NCBI GenBank assembly: GCA_021018995.1
Contig: JAJIZI010000023.1
Coordinates: 248,001-312,000 of the forward strand
Origin: Chloranthus sessilifolius
Taxonomy: Eukaryota > Streptophyta > Magnoliopsida > Chloranthales > Chloranthaceae
Reading direction: 5' to 3'
Length of the DNA: 64,000 bases
Shown: positions 26,661 through 39,221 of the stretch, one piece after another
How the letters are laid out: the number at the start of each line of letters is the position of its first letter
How positions within the stretch are numbered: position 1 is the stretch's first letter
The notes under the pieces: generated by a model
What the model was told of the DNA's origin: nothing
Seen by the model: only the letters and a program-made list of their open reading frames with translations
Database searches by the model: none
Position numbers and translations under genes: made by a program

Positions 26661-28550
26661 ATCGATGGTAGAAAAGTGTATAATATGTTTGTACAACATT
26701 GTTTTCCGATTTTTCTTTGCTTCGTCTATTTTTCTTGTCGCATAGTGTAAATACACTTCAAAGTTCAAATCGCAAAGTAAAAAGTACTTGTTGAAAAGTT
26801 CAAAGTTCTATTCGAACGATTACGAGTCAGAATGAACTACTCGAAAAGAACCATGTTCATTGAATAGTTAAAATTTCCTTCGAATAGAAAACTGGGAGAA
26901 GTCCTTGCGAAAAGATCTTTCCGAGCCAAATCCATTTCGAATAGACATACTAAAGCTCGGTTCTTTGAACTACACTTTCTCAAGATTTTTTTTACCTTTC
27001 GAAGACACTTTTGCTTTTAAATAGAAAAGGACTCTTTTGGAACTTTTCAACACTTAAGGGTGCTTTAGTATATTAGGTCATTTTGAAAGTCACTGGATAT
27101 CTGCAAACACTCTCCCAAGCAAAACCCCTTTTCAAAACCCTAGCTCACCCTCTTCTCTCACGAGCTCCACACGAATAACCACCATCTATTCTAATCTTCT
27201 GCGTTTTTTCTCTTGTCAGAAATCAAAAGGGTAGAGCCCAATTCTGTGATCTATTCAAAGCAAAGAAACCCGAACAGAGGAAACCCCTAGATCGCGGGCA
27301 CACCCAAGAAAGGAGCATCTGGACTAAAGCTGGAGCAGATCTGCTTGAGTTTGCATCCCCTTCTCCTTTGCACTCATTTTCTATTTTTTAATTCTTGAGA
27401 ACCAGCAGTTCTGTTGTGTTTAATGTTATAATTTCTGCTGTCTTTTAGGCATGCTGATTTTTTTTTTATTTTTTTTTTTTACAAAACCAAATACAAAATA
27501 AAAGAAAATGAAAACACAAATAGAAAATCTCTGAGTTGTTTCTCATTATTTTCAGCAGTAGTAAATAAGGGCTCTTGTTGAGCCCGGGCTGATCCAAAAC
27601 AAGTAGAAAAAAAAAAAAAAAAAAATTATAAAAAAAAAATTATATATATATATATATAGATATCTTCCGGATGGGCTGTTTTTCTCCATTTGCATCCACT
27701 TTTCCCATCCGACTCTGAGATCATTTTTTTTTTTTAGGAATCATGTAGGATAATGAGTAGTGAATCATAGGCTGTTTTGAATATTCAATGGACCCACTAA
27801 TTTTATTTTCCTTCGAGATTTCTTCATCATAAAGGGTCTCAAATTTGTGTGAACCCCTGCTTTTAATAATATGTGCTCCCATGCTTCATTATTTCTTTTT
27901 CATACACATCATCAACAAAGGGTCAATCTTATGAATCTTGCTTTTCACCGTATTCTGCTAATCATTTTATAATCACTTAGATTCATAAGTATCTCAGGCT
28001 TTTGGGTTTGTTTCTTTGGGCTTAGGATATATCATTTGGCATTAGATTTTCTGTTTTAGGAATTTTAGTTTCAAATTCTGTTTTTAGATCGCTGATTTTT
28101 TTTCTTTCTTAGGTTAATGTGTCCTCGTTTTACTGATTTTCGTCATTTTTCTGTGAGTATAGTTAGTTTATAACTTTGTTTTCCTATTTTGCATTCACAA
28201 ATTCAGTTTTTGTATCAACATTTTGCTTTTTCTTTTTTTAACTTTGTATTCATCCCTTACCTTGCTTTTCTTGTTTCTCTGTTATTAGCATTAGTTTCCT
28301 TTCATTTGCATAGTAATCCTTCTATTTGTTAGATTTTATTTAGCAATTCTAGCATTGTTTTGTTGATTTTTCTTGCATTTGTATATCATGTTTTCCTTTT
28401 CCTTGCTCATATCTTCAGTTTACATTTTATTTTTCTACGCATATAGTTTAGATTTTTTTTGTTCTTAGTTTTTCTTTCTTCTTTTACCCTGCTACCCCTA
28501 GACTCTCATTGTCTAGAACATTGAGGACAAAGTTCATCTTAGGTTTGGGG
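26661..28550 (+). other. Post-integrase region of Athila unit 3
   Basis: Clusters of CGAAAAG and TCGAATAG words lie at 26780-27010. A run of A followed by (TA)n lies at 27605-27660. T-rich sequence then runs to the purine-tract-like AGGTTTGGGG at 28541-28550, where the insert begins. The switch from AB-type to CDE-type sequence must lie in this region or the insert. No gene was recognised. Confidence 0.6.
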
Positions 28551-29720
28551 ATCCGCTGAGAAAGAAAGAATAGGGAGATCAGATTCAAAGGGAGTCTACT
28601 TTGTGCAAGGCACTCACCAATCATCAAGTTCTCTCTCTTGGAGACCTGCTCCTCTCCCTCTTCCACAAGTTACCAAGGTACCTTTGCTGCCCTCTTTCTC
28701 AGCCCACACGAATTGGAACTCAAACAGCTCCCCAAAAATCTGAAATATGTATTTTTGGGAGATCATCAAACACTACATGATTATTTCTTCCTCCTTAGAG
28801 GAGCAAGAAGAAGAGGAGTTGGTAGTTCTAAAACAAACAAGAAAGCAATTTGGACCATTGCTGATTTAGGAGGACTAAACCCAATTTGTATGCATGCATT
28901 TGTTTTTGCTTCTTAGTTTCGCATTTGCTTCTTAGTTTACATTTGCTTCTTAGTTTCATTTCACTAATTTTTTCTTTTTCTTTTGGTTTCTGTTTTCATA
29001 AATTCTACCATTTAGATCTCAGAGTGAGCCTGCTATTTTCTTTGTTTTTCCTTACAACAACAAGTGAGGACACGGTTCCTCACACGCTTCCCCAATTTCA
29101 GGTTGTTACTCACTTATTGGGGAATTAAATGCGTAGTTACTTTCGCCTCTACGCATGCGCCAATGCTACTTAATGACCCACGATTCACGGGCCATGAGCA
29201 TTACCAATGCCCCCATTCAAGTCCCACCCTTTCGCTTCCCCACCTTACCTATAAATAACCAACCTCTACCAAATTCCCACATCTTTCCCCACCCTTCCAA
29301 AATGGCCGACGACCAAGCCAATAAGCCACCACACGCTTTTACCCCATGTGGCTGGACCCACCACCACCGAAGGTGCCAGATCCGCTCCAGCCCCTGGGAC
29401 GAATTTGAAGAGGTCCTCGATTTTGGCCAAAGAAAGGAGGCCCAACTCCGGCCTTCTCGGAAAAAACAAAAAATCAACCTTCCCGCCACTTCCACCCTCC
29501 ACCGCCCCACCCCTCCCTAAAAACACACATCCTATTCTGTCTTTATTTTTTTATTTTATTTTTTTATGTAAAATATTTCTAGTTAATAAACTTTACTTTC
29601 TCCCATTCTCCATGTCATTTTCTCATTGCTTTTTTTTTTCTTCTTATTGTTGCTTTGTTTCAATTTTTCGGTATAAAGTGACCATGCCACCTTTGAACCA
29701 GTGAGGACACTGTTCCCCAT
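28551..29720 (+). other. Insert in unit 3: duplicated pol piece plus captured promoter-like DNA
   Basis: The insert sits between two AGGTTTGGGG motifs (28541 and 29721). Its first part, to about 28895, repeats the pol segment just before RT (compare 23860-24200 in the same unit). The second part, about 28900-29720, matches nothing else in the element. It contains CTATAAATA at 29249-29257 and, 45 bases later, ATGGCCGAC at 29302. That opens a 73-codon frame beginning MADDQANKPP and rich in Arg, Lys and Pro near its end (SRKKQK). Its TATA box, spacing and GC-rich start resemble a captured host promoter and first exon. The frame is not recognised. Confidence 0.6.
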
Positions 29721-30116
29721 AGGTTTGGGGGTGTGGCGGATAAGTCTGCCCTAGGAATAGTTAACATAAGCAGCGAGAATCACCTAAGTAATTAGGAAAT
29801 GTATTAATTTACTTTAGAATCATGACAACTAGAAAATTTAAAATTCCTTGCCAAATTTAGACATTCTAAACCTTGCGATATTCTACATTTCCATGATGAT
29901 TACACCATAAAAACATACCGGTATCGACGTAGTAAGTCAAAAGGAAGAGAAAAGGTAAAGATATACTTAAAAGCTCAAGGAAAAACCATAACCGGTGAGA
30001 ATTGAGCCCATATATTTTCCATCTCTGTTGAAGAGTGGACTGAGGCAATTTTTTCTCGATTCAAAGGATTGGTGAGGCATTAGATCCACTAGAAGTTAGG
30101 AAACTCCAAATTAAAA

Positions 30117-30610
30117 CAAGTAACAGCACTCATGAAACTGAGGAAAAGATCAAGGCCTTCTTTGGACAGCTTGAACCTAAGAACCAACCAAGAAAAATCT
30201 GCCCTGTTTGTACCCCATTTGAGTAAATCCTACAATTCTTCATCAAAAATACTCAAAAGTACTTGCACTGAACCTATGGAACCAATTCAGCCTTCCTCAC
30301 TCGAGAATTCAGAGGTAGGAGAAAGAACTGAAGATGGACCATTTCCGGGCAACATCAAGAAAATGAAGAGAAAATACAAAAACAGGCAATATGGTGACTG
30401 AGAAAGAAGAGACAAACAATGTGAAAAAGTTGCAAGCAAAAGGCAAAAAGGGACCTTATGTTGAAAATGCAAGATCAAAGAAAGAACTGATCACTGGAAT
30501 GTGAGAATCTCAAAAGAAGAAGAAAGAAGCTAAACTCAAAAGGTGGAGTCATGAACCATCTCCTGCACTTCCTGAGTTCTCAAATTCAAACCTCTGCTCA
30601 AATTGCCTTT
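30117..30610 (+). other. Conserved Lys-rich coding-looking stretch (unit 3)
   Basis: A region before the LTR reads as charged, Lys/Glu-rich peptide in parts (for example GNIKKMKRKYKNRQYG). It has counterparts in the other four units. The composition suggests coiled coil, and no family is recognised. It could be the relic of an extra 3' gene, which some Athila/Tat elements carry. It is broken. Confidence 0.4.
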
Positions 30611-31309
30611 CCTTGAAACTTCACCCATAAGCCATACAAACAAACCTAGATTAAATGCCCATGTGATCCAAAGTTGAGTGAGTTGTCATGTGGACATGCG
30701 AAGTGACCCAATCTATGGTGAGCAGATGTCAATGATGCCATTGCCTAAGAATCATGCCTATGCTCATGCTTACAGATCCATTTGGGAGATGTAACTGCTC
30801 TTGAGCTTGAGTGAAAATGAACCCCTCAACAAAAACACTGATGAGAGTATACCCTGGTGAGTGTTTGGGTTGGAACTTGAGCACCTTGAGTATGACTTAT
30901 AACCTAATTTTTATCCATAGGATGAGCTTATCACGCACATTTGAATGATTTGCTATGACTGTTCACAGATTGGAAATATTGAAACATTCATGAGGTTTAT
31001 AAATGTCTAAATTCCTGTGCAAACAATAATCAAATTTTCTGTTTCATCATTGATTCAAGAGTAACTAACCCTGCTCCTTGATTGCTCATTTGATAATATT
31101 GCACTGATGATTAACTGTTTCATGGAGAAGTTTGTGGGTACCTTCACTGAAAACCCGCGGGAGACTTCACTCCTCGTCTAGGGATCACCTAGGGGGTTAA
31201 AAGGCTTGTTGCGTATGCTAAATGCACTGTGCTTCCTACAAAAGTGGCTCTTTACTTTGTTTTTTATGTTTCTTTGCTCAGGGACTAGCAAAGCTTAGGT
31301 TTGGGGGTG

Positions 31310-33145
31310 TGATAAGTAGTGAAAAATACCATTTTTCACCCCTAAACATGAGCCTTGAAAGACCCTTGAGAGGACTAAATAAGTGCTTTAGTGTTCATAT
31401 TGCAGCTAACCAAAAAGACAGGTCCAAATCCGAAAACCATCCTAAAATGATCAAAAAGCTGACAACGCATGTCAAGCTCAAAGAGGAGGAAGAAATAGCC
31501 TCAAAGAATGGCTAAAAAGGTCCTAAAAGAGCAAGAAAAGACCTGAAGAAGAAGAAGGATCCATTCGAAAGAAGAATGGAAGCTAAAAGTCAATTCAAGA
31601 AGAACTTATACTATTCGCAAGAAAGAACCTTGAACTTTGCGAAAAGAAGAAAACACTCCTCGAATAGAAGAATGACCTTTGCGAAAAGAAGAAAACACTC
31701 TGCGAAAAGAAGAGAAGTCCTTTACGAAAAGATCTCCTGAAGCCAAAATGCTTTGCGAAAAGGCCTTTAAACTATGCGAAATGGCATTCTGGGGATTTGC
31801 AGCTCGTCCGAAGGGTATTTCAGGAAACTTTGCACGCGCCCCAATGTGTTTTAAAACCCAAGGACATTCCGGAAGATTCTGAGCACGAACCAAAGGCATA
31901 TTCCACCCCATGTGAACACCCAAAGATGAAATTACTTGGCGGGAACTTCTAGAAGCTCAAACAGATTTTTGAATTACATAACAGAATTGATGCCTCTGCT
32001 TCCGATTGGCTGAACCAGATCAAGCATTTCGATTGGCGAATATATCTGGATCCACGGTGCTCGACTCCTATTGGTTGATACAGATCTATCCAATTCGATT
32101 GGTTGATACACATCTGAGTGGCTTAGGAAAAACTATAAATAGACGAACCATTTGCCCAATTTGGGTATCCAGATTTTAGAGTTTTCATCTCTGTTTCTCA
32201 TTCGGTCCGATAGCTTATCTGAACCCCTGTAATCCCTTCTTGTAGTTTACCTTTGAGAGCCATTGTGAGTGATTTGTACTTCCAAGTTCGGATTCAAGAT
32301 CAGAACTGAGGGCTCTTCGAGAAGCTCGGGATCAGTAAGTCCGAGGGCTCTCTAAGAAGCCGTGCTCTGTAATTGTAACGTTGGATTTTAAAAGGTTGTT
32401 GTAATTTGTGTCTTCTCCATTGGAGTCATGTCGAGGGTTCTGAATGTTCACCTTAGTGCATTAGACTTCTTTAGATTCACTCATCCGCATCCAACTTCCC
32501 TTAATTCATCATCCCTGTGCGAATTAGCGTTGGTAACCTAATTCAAGCAGCATTTACAGTGATGTTCATGTTCTGAACTAAAGGATAGGCCACTAGTGAA
32601 TGACAGATCTGTGACCATTTAAGTGGACAGATCACAGCCCATAAGTCTAAACCTATTCCTTAATTCGATTTATTTCTGGTAGCCGAGATGAAGATTGAAT
32701 CTGCCTGTTGAACTACTGATTCTCCAGTAACGTTCAGCGGCTGAAGTACATGAACCTATTATTTCCGCATTTGTCTTATTTTAAACACCTCCCCAACTCG
32801 GATCTGGATCATGTAGTTAGTTCTTTTCTTTATTTGCTTATAGTTAAATGTGACACAATCCAACACTCTCTTTTATCTATTCTTTATTTTAGATAATTAT
32901 AGAGCCAGATCTGGTAGCACAGATCTGGAGGTTTATCTCTCAGTTTAGACAAACTTCTCTGTGGACGATCTTGAAATACTTACTTTTAAAACTTGCTACA
33001 ATTGGCCCTGATCTTGCAGGCCAGTGTTAGCCCCAATGTGGTGATATCCCTTTCATAAGTTAACATCCATATAACCTAGCATTCTTTAATTCTTTAATTT
33101 TTGATTCATAATGCACACAATTATGGCACACTTGGAGCGACAACA
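31310..33145 (+). repeat. Athila LTR C (subtype CDE)
   Basis: This LTR is 1836 bp, starting TGATAAGTAGTG and ending GAGCGACAACA. A TATA box, TATAAATA, lies at 32134-32141. Upstream are four ATTGG boxes (about 32004-32102) and CGAAAAG-type words at 31560-31780. It is shared by units 3 and 4. It differs from A and B in a shorter U3 block, a GGATCCATTCG segment and the wording around TATA and the 3' end. Confidence 0.9.
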
Positions 33146-33151
33146 AGTTTT

Positions 33152-33169
33152 TGGCGCCGTTGCCGGGGA
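33152..33169 (+). other. Primer-binding site, tRNA-Asp type (unit 4)
   Basis: TGGCGCCGTTGCCGGGGA matches the complement of the plant tRNA-Asp(GTC) 3' end at all 18 positions, as far as I recall that tRNA. It is the best-preserved site of the array. Confidence 0.9.
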
Positions 33170-34716
33170 AGTTTGTTCTAAAATAGATAGACCTATGTTT
33201 ATTTTCATTTATTTTAATTTTTGCTTTAAACCTGCACTTTGCATTCCAAGTGCTTGATTAAATGTCTCTGAGCTTTTGTATAGAAAACCTGCTTTCTTTG
33301 CAGAATTTTTTTTTATTTATTATTATTTTTTTTTTTTTTCTAAGGTTTTATTCTTTGCCTTCTAGTTGTTTGAATAAATGCTGCTGCCACTCTTTTCTCT
33401 TTTTGTCAAATTTGGGCAGAGCTTTGAGTTTTTCTTTTTATTTTGTCAATACTTGAATAAGGTACGCTGCAGTTTTTGGATGTTTGCAGATCTGGAGCAG
33501 TCCAACAAGGAGCATCGACCAAAGCTGGAGCAGATCTGCTTGAGTTTGCATCCCTTCTCCTTTGCATTCATTTTCTATTTTTAAATTCTTGAGAACCAAA
33601 GATTCTGCTGTGTTTAATGTTTGTTTTGATTATAATTTCTGCATCTTTTAGGCATGCTGATTTTTTTACAAAACCAAATACAAAATAAAAGAAGCTGAAA
33701 ACACAAATAGAAAATCTCGAGTTGTTTCTCATTATTTTCAGCAGTAGTAAATAAGGGCTCTTGTTGAGCCCGGCTGATCCAAAACAAGTAAAAAAAAAAA
33801 AAAATTATAATAAAAAAATAGAAAATTATAAAACAATATAGATATCTTGGATGGTTTTTTCTCCATTTGCATCTACTTTTCCCATCTGGACCTCTTTGAG
33901 ATCATTTTTTTTTAGGAATCATGTAGGATAAATGAGTAGTGAATCATAGGCTGTTTGAATATTCAATGGACCCACTAATTTTATTTTCCTTCTAGATTTC
34001 TTCATCATAAAGGGTCTCAAATTGTGTGTGAACCCTGCTTTTAATATGTGCTCCCATGCTTCATTATTTCTTTTTTCATACACATCATCAACAAAGGGGT
34101 CAATCTTATGAATCTTGCTTTTCACCGTATTCCTTAATCATTTTTATAATCATTTACATTCATAACTATCTCAGGCTATTCCGTTTGCTTCCTTGGGCTT
34201 AGGATACATCAGTTGGCAGTAGATTCTCTGTTTTAAGAATTTTAGTCTCAAATTCTGTTTTTAGATCGCTGATTTTTTCTTTCTTAGGTTAATGTGTCCT
34301 CGCTTTCTCGATTTTCGCCATTTTTCGTGAGTATAGTTAGTTTATAACTTTGTTTTCCTATTTTGCATTCACAAATTCAGTTTTGTATCAACACTTTTCT
34401 TTTCTTTTTTAACTTTGTATTCCCTTACCTTGCTTTTCTTTGTTTCTCGTTATTAGCATTAGTTTCTTTTCATTGGCATAGTAATCCTTCTATTTGTTAG
34501 ATTTTATTTAGCATTTCTAGCATTGTTTTGTTCATTTTTCTTGCATTTATATATCATGTTTTCCTTTTCCTTGCTCATATCTTCAGCTTTTACATTTTTA
34601 TTTTTCTCGTATATAGTTTAGATTTTTTCTGCTCTAGTTTTTTCTTCTTCTTTACCTCGCTGCCTAGTCTCTCATTGTCTAGAACATTGAGGACAATGTT
34701 CATCTTAGGTTTGGGG

Positions 34717-35841
34717 ATCCACCGAGAAAGAAGGAAAAGGAGATCAAATTCAAAGGAGTCTCGGTGCAAGGCACTCACCAACAAATATCAAGTTCTCTCT
34801 CTGAGACCTCGCTCCTCTCCCTCTTCCACAAGTTACCAAGGTACCTTTCTGCCCTCTTTCTCAGCCCAATTGAATTGAACTCAAACAGCTCCCCAAAAAT
34901 CTGAAATATGTATTTTGGGAGATCATCAAACACTACTGTGATTATTTCTTCCTCCCTTACAAAGGAGCAAGAAGAGGAGTCTAGTAGTTCTAAACAAAGA
35001 CAAGAAAGCAATTATCGGACCATTGCTGATTTAGGAGGACTAAACCCAGTATGCATGGTTTTAGTTTCTGCTTGTTTAGTTTCGTTTTCAGCTAATTTTT
35101 TTTTTTCGATTTCTCTTTTCATTAATTCTACCATTTAGATCTCAGAGTGAGCTCGCTATTTTCTTTGTTTTTCCTTACAACAAGTGAGGACACGGTTCCT
35201 CACATCGCTTCCCCAATTTCTGTGTTGTTACTCACTTATTGGGGAATTAAATGCAGAAGTTATCGCCTCCCACGCATGCCCAATGCTACTTAATGACCCA
35301 CGCCGATTCTCGGGCCATGAGCATTACCAATGCCCCCCATTCAAGTCCCACCCTTCGGCTTCCCCACCTTACCTATAAATAACCAACCTCTACCAAATTC
35401 CCCACATCTTTCCCCACCTTCCAAATCAAGCCAATAAGCCACCACACGCTTTTACCCCATGTGGCTGGACCCACCACCAAGGTGCAGATCCGCTCAGCCC
35501 TCCGGGGCCAATTTGAAGAGGTCCTCGCGATTTTGGCCAAAGAAAAGGAGGCCCAACTCCAGCCTTCTCGGAAAAAACAAAAAATCAACCTTCCCGCCAC
35601 TTCCACCTCCACCGCCCCCACCCCCTCCCTAAAAACACTGTCCTATTCATCTTTATTTTTTTTTTTATTTTATTTTTTTATGTAAAATATTTCTAGTTAA
35701 TAAACTTTACTTTCTCCCATTCTCCATGTCATTTTCTGCTTTGTTTATTTTTTTTTCTTCTTATTGTTGCCGCTTGTTTCAATTTTTCCTAGATAAAGTG
35801 ACCATGCCACCTTTTTGAACCAAAGGAGGACACTGTCTCAT
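34717..35841 (+). other. Insert in unit 4: duplicated pol piece plus promoter-like DNA
   Basis: The arrangement is the same as in unit 3. The pol-derived part runs to about 35060, then unique DNA runs to the second AGGTTTGGGG at 35842. TATAAATA lies at 35374-35381. The downstream start region is less well kept than in units 3 and 5. It is flanked by purine-tract-like motifs at 34707-34716 and 35842-35851. Confidence 0.6.
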
Positions 35842-36505
35842 AGGTTTGGGGGTGTGGCGCATAAGTCCCGCCTAGGAATAGTTAACATAAGGGCAAAGAA
35901 TCACCTAAGTAATTAGGAAATGTATTAATTTACTTTAGAATCATGACAACTAGAAAATTTAAAATTCCCTTGCCAAATTTAGACATTCTAAACCTTGCGA
36001 TATTCTACATTTCCATGATGATTACACCATAAAAACATACCGGTATCGACGTAGTAAGTCAAAAGGAAGAGAAAAGGTAAAGATATACTTAAAAGCTCAA
36101 GGAAAAACCATAACCAGTGAGAATTGAGCCCATATATTTTCCATCTCTTGAAGAGTGAGAGGCAATTTTTTCCGATTCAAAGGATTGGCTGAGGCATTAG
36201 ATCCACTAGAAGTTAGGAAACTCCAAATTAAAACAAAAGACTCATGAAACCGAGGAAAAGATCAAGGCCTTCTTTGGACAGACTTGAACCTATGAACCAA
36301 CCAAGAAAAATCTGCCCTGCTTGTACCCCATTTGAGTAAATCCTACAATTCTTCATCAAAAATACTCAAAAGTACTTGCACTGAACCTATGGAACTAATT
36401 CAGCCTTCCTCACTCGAGAATTGGAGGTAAAGGAGAAAGAATCAAGATGGACCATTTCGGGCAACATCAAGAAAATGAAGAGAAAATACCTCAAAAGCAG
36501 GCAAT

Positions 36506-36736
36506 ATGGTGACTGAGAAAGAAGAGACAAACAATGTGAAAAAGTTGCAAGCAAAAAGGCAAAAAAGGGACCTTATGTTGAAAAATGCAAGATCAAAGAA
36601 AGAACTGATCACCGTGGAATGTGAGAATCTCGAAAAGAAGAAGAAAGAAGCTAAACTCAAAAGGTGGAGTCATGAACCATCTCCTGCACTTCACAGTTCT
36701 CAAATTCAAACCTCTGCTCAAATTGCCTTTCCTTGA
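36506..36736 (+). other. Conserved Lys-rich coding-looking stretch (unit 4)
   Basis: A 76-codon frame contains NNVKKLQAKRQKRDLMLKNA and a run of KKKKEAKLKRW, strongly basic and probably helical. The same stretch lies at equivalent places in the other units (about 7640-7830, 18340-18570, 30400-30610, 42570-42749). Its survival in gag-pol-less units suggests either a useful product or simply recent shared descent. The function is not known. Confidence 0.4.
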
Positions 36737-37415
36737 AACTTCACTCCATAAGCCATACAAACAAACCTAGATTAAAAGCCCTTGTGATCCAAAGTTGAGT
36801 GAGTCATGTGGAGATGAGAAGTGACCCAATCTATGGTGAGGAGATGTCAATGATGCCATTGCCTAAGAATCATGCCTATGCTCATGCTTACAGATCCATT
36901 TGGGAGATGTAACTGCTCTTGAGCTTGAGTGAAAATGAACCCCTCAACAAAAACACATGAGTATACCCCGTGAGTGTTTGGGTTGGAACTTGAGCACCTT
37001 ATAAGTATGACTTATAACCTAATTTTTATCCATAGGATGAGCTTCTTCGCTGGCACATTTGTATGATTTTCTATGACTGTTTCACTGATTGGAAATATTG
37101 AAACATTCATGAGGTTTATAAATGTTTAAATTCCTGTGCAAACAATAATCAAATTTTCTGTTTCATCATTGATTCAAGAGTAACTAACCTGCTCCTTGAT
37201 TGCTCATTTGATAATATTGCGATGTTAACTGTTCATGGAGAAGTTTGTGGGTACCTTCACTGAAAACCCTCGGAGACTTCACTCCTCCTCTAGGGATCAC
37301 CTAGGGGTTTAAAAGGCTTGTTGTATGCTAAATGCACTGTGCTTCCTACAAAAGTGGCTCTTTACTTTGTTTTTATGTTTCTTTGCTCGTGGACTAGCAA
37401 AGCTTAGGTTTGGGG

Positions 37416-39197
37416 TGATAAGTAGTGAAAATACCATTTTCACCCCTAAACATGAGCCTTGAAAGACCCTTGAGAGGACTAAATAAGTGCTTTAGTGTTC
37501 ATATTGCACTAACCAAAAGACAGGTCCAAATCGAAAACCATCCTAAAATGATCAAAAGTCGACAACGCATGTCAAGCTCAAAGAGGAGTGAAGAAATAGC
37601 CTCAAAGAATGGCTAAAAAGGTCCTAAAAGAGCAAGAAAAGACCAAGAAGAAGAAGAAGGATCCATTCGCAAAGAAGAATGGAAGCTAAAAGTCAATTCA
37701 AGAAGAATTATACTATTCAAAGAACCTTGAACTTTGCGAAAAGAAGAAAACACTCCTCGAATAGAAGAATGACCTTTGCGAAAAGAAGAAAACACTGCGA
37801 AAAGAAGAGAAGTCCTTTGCGAAAAAGATCTCAAGCCAAAATGCTTTGAAAAAGCCCTTAAACTATGCGAAATGGCATTCGGGATTCATCGTCCGAAGGG
37901 TATTTCAGAAACTTTGCACGCCCCAATGCGCTTTTAAAACCCAAGGACATTCCGGAAGATTGAGCACGAACCAAAGGCATATTCCACCCCATGTGAACAC
38001 CCAAAGATGAAATTACTTGGCGGGAACTTAGAAGCTCAAACAGATTTTTGAATTACATAATGTAATTGATGCCTCTATTTCGATTGGTGAACTAGATCAA
38101 GCATTTCGATTGGCGAACATATCCGGATCCCGGTGCTCGACTCCTATTGGTTGATCTGAGATCTATCCAATTCGATTGGTTGATACACATCCGAAATGGC
38201 TTAGGAAAAACTATAAATAGACGAACCATTTGCCCAATTTGGGTATCCAGATTTTAGAGTTTTCATCTCTGTTTCCCTCATTGCCGAGATAGCTTATTTG
38301 AACCCCTCAGAATCCCTTCTTGTAGTTTACCTTTGAGAGCCATTGTGAGTGATTTGTACTTCCAAGTTCGGATTCAAGATCAGAATCTGAGGGCTCTTCG
38401 AGAAGCTCGATCGTAAGTCCGAGGGCTCTCTAAGAAGCCGTGCTCGTAATTGTAACGTTGGATTTTAAAAGGTTGTAATTTGTGTCTTCTCCATTGGAGT
38501 CATGTAGGGTTCAATGTTCACCTTAGTGCATTAGACTTCTTTAGATTCACTCATCCGCATCCAACTTCCCTTAATTCATCATCCTGCGAATTAGCGTTGG
38601 TAACCTAATTCAAGATTTACTGATGATGTTCATGTTACGAACTAAAGAATAGGCTACTAGGCGAGATCTGTGACCATTTAAGTGGATGATCACGACCATA
38701 AGTCTAAACCTATTCCTTAATTCGATTTATTTCTCTTACATCCGTCTTGGTAGCCGATGAAGATTGAATCTGCTTTCTGTTGAACTCTGATTCTCCATTA
38801 AAATTCGAGGCTAAAGTACATGAAGCTATTATTTCTGCATTTGTCTTATTTTAAACACCTCCCCAACTCGGATCTGGATCATGTAGTTAGTTCTTTTCTT
38901 TATTTGCTTATAGTTAAATGTGACACAATCCAACACTCTCTTTTATCTATTCTTTATTTTAGATAATTATAGAGCAGATCTGGTAGCACAGATCTGGAGG
39001 TTTATCTCTCTGTTTAGACAAACTTCTCGTGGACGATCTTGAAATACTTACTTTTAAAACTTGCTACAATTGGCGGTGTTAGCCCCAATGTCTTGATATC
39101 CCTTTCATAAGTTAACATCCATATAACCTAGCATTCTTTAATTCTTTAATTTTTGATTCATAATGCACACAATTATGGCACACCTGGAGCGACAACA
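37416..39197 (+). repeat. Athila LTR D (subtype CDE)
   Basis: This LTR is 1782 bp, from TGATAAGTAGTG to GCGACAACA. TATAAATA lies at 38212-38219. It has the subtype CDE wording throughout and is the shortest of the five, with many small gaps at CTG/CAG positions. It is shared by units 4 and 5. Confidence 0.9.
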
Positions 39198-39203
39198 AGT
39201 TTT

Positions 39204-39221
39204 TGGCGCTGTTGACGGGGA
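39204..39221 (+). other. Primer-binding site, tRNA-Asp type (unit 5)
   Basis: TGGCGCTGTTGACGGGGA is the tRNA-Asp-type site with two differences from unit 4. It lies seven bases after LTR D. Confidence 0.75.

Larger units (their letters stand above)
21121..31309 (+). mobile_element. Athila/Tat-like unit 3, chimeric internal region with 1.2 kb insert
   Basis: At 10189 bp this is the longest internal region. It has the primer-binding site at 21127, gag (21620-22760), pol (23390-26660), then a 3' region carrying an insert at 28551-29720. The 5' LTR (B) is subtype AB while the 3' LTR (C) is subtype CDE. The insert is otherwise found only in the gag-pol-less units 4 and 5, so unit 3 joins the two families. 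It is a fossil with many breaks in gag and pol, though pol is slightly better preserved than in units 1 and 2. Confidence 0.9.
33146..37415 (+). mobile_element. Non-autonomous Athila derivative, unit 4 internal region
   Basis: This internal region of 4270 bp has a primer-binding site and purine tract but no gag or pol. The leader (to about 33490) passes directly into sequence equivalent to the post-integrase region of units 1-3, from GGAGCATC onward. The 1.13 kb insert with the pol piece and promoter-like segment is present (34717-35841). This is the layout of a LARD-like derivative moved by a partner element's enzymes. It is flanked on both sides by subtype CDE LTRs and looks structurally whole for its class. 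Confidence 0.88.

Noticed and set aside
29217-29526. Two - strand open frames of 86-97 codons
   Set aside because: They are antisense to the promoter-like insert. They are open because of GC-rich composition, with no recognisable domain.
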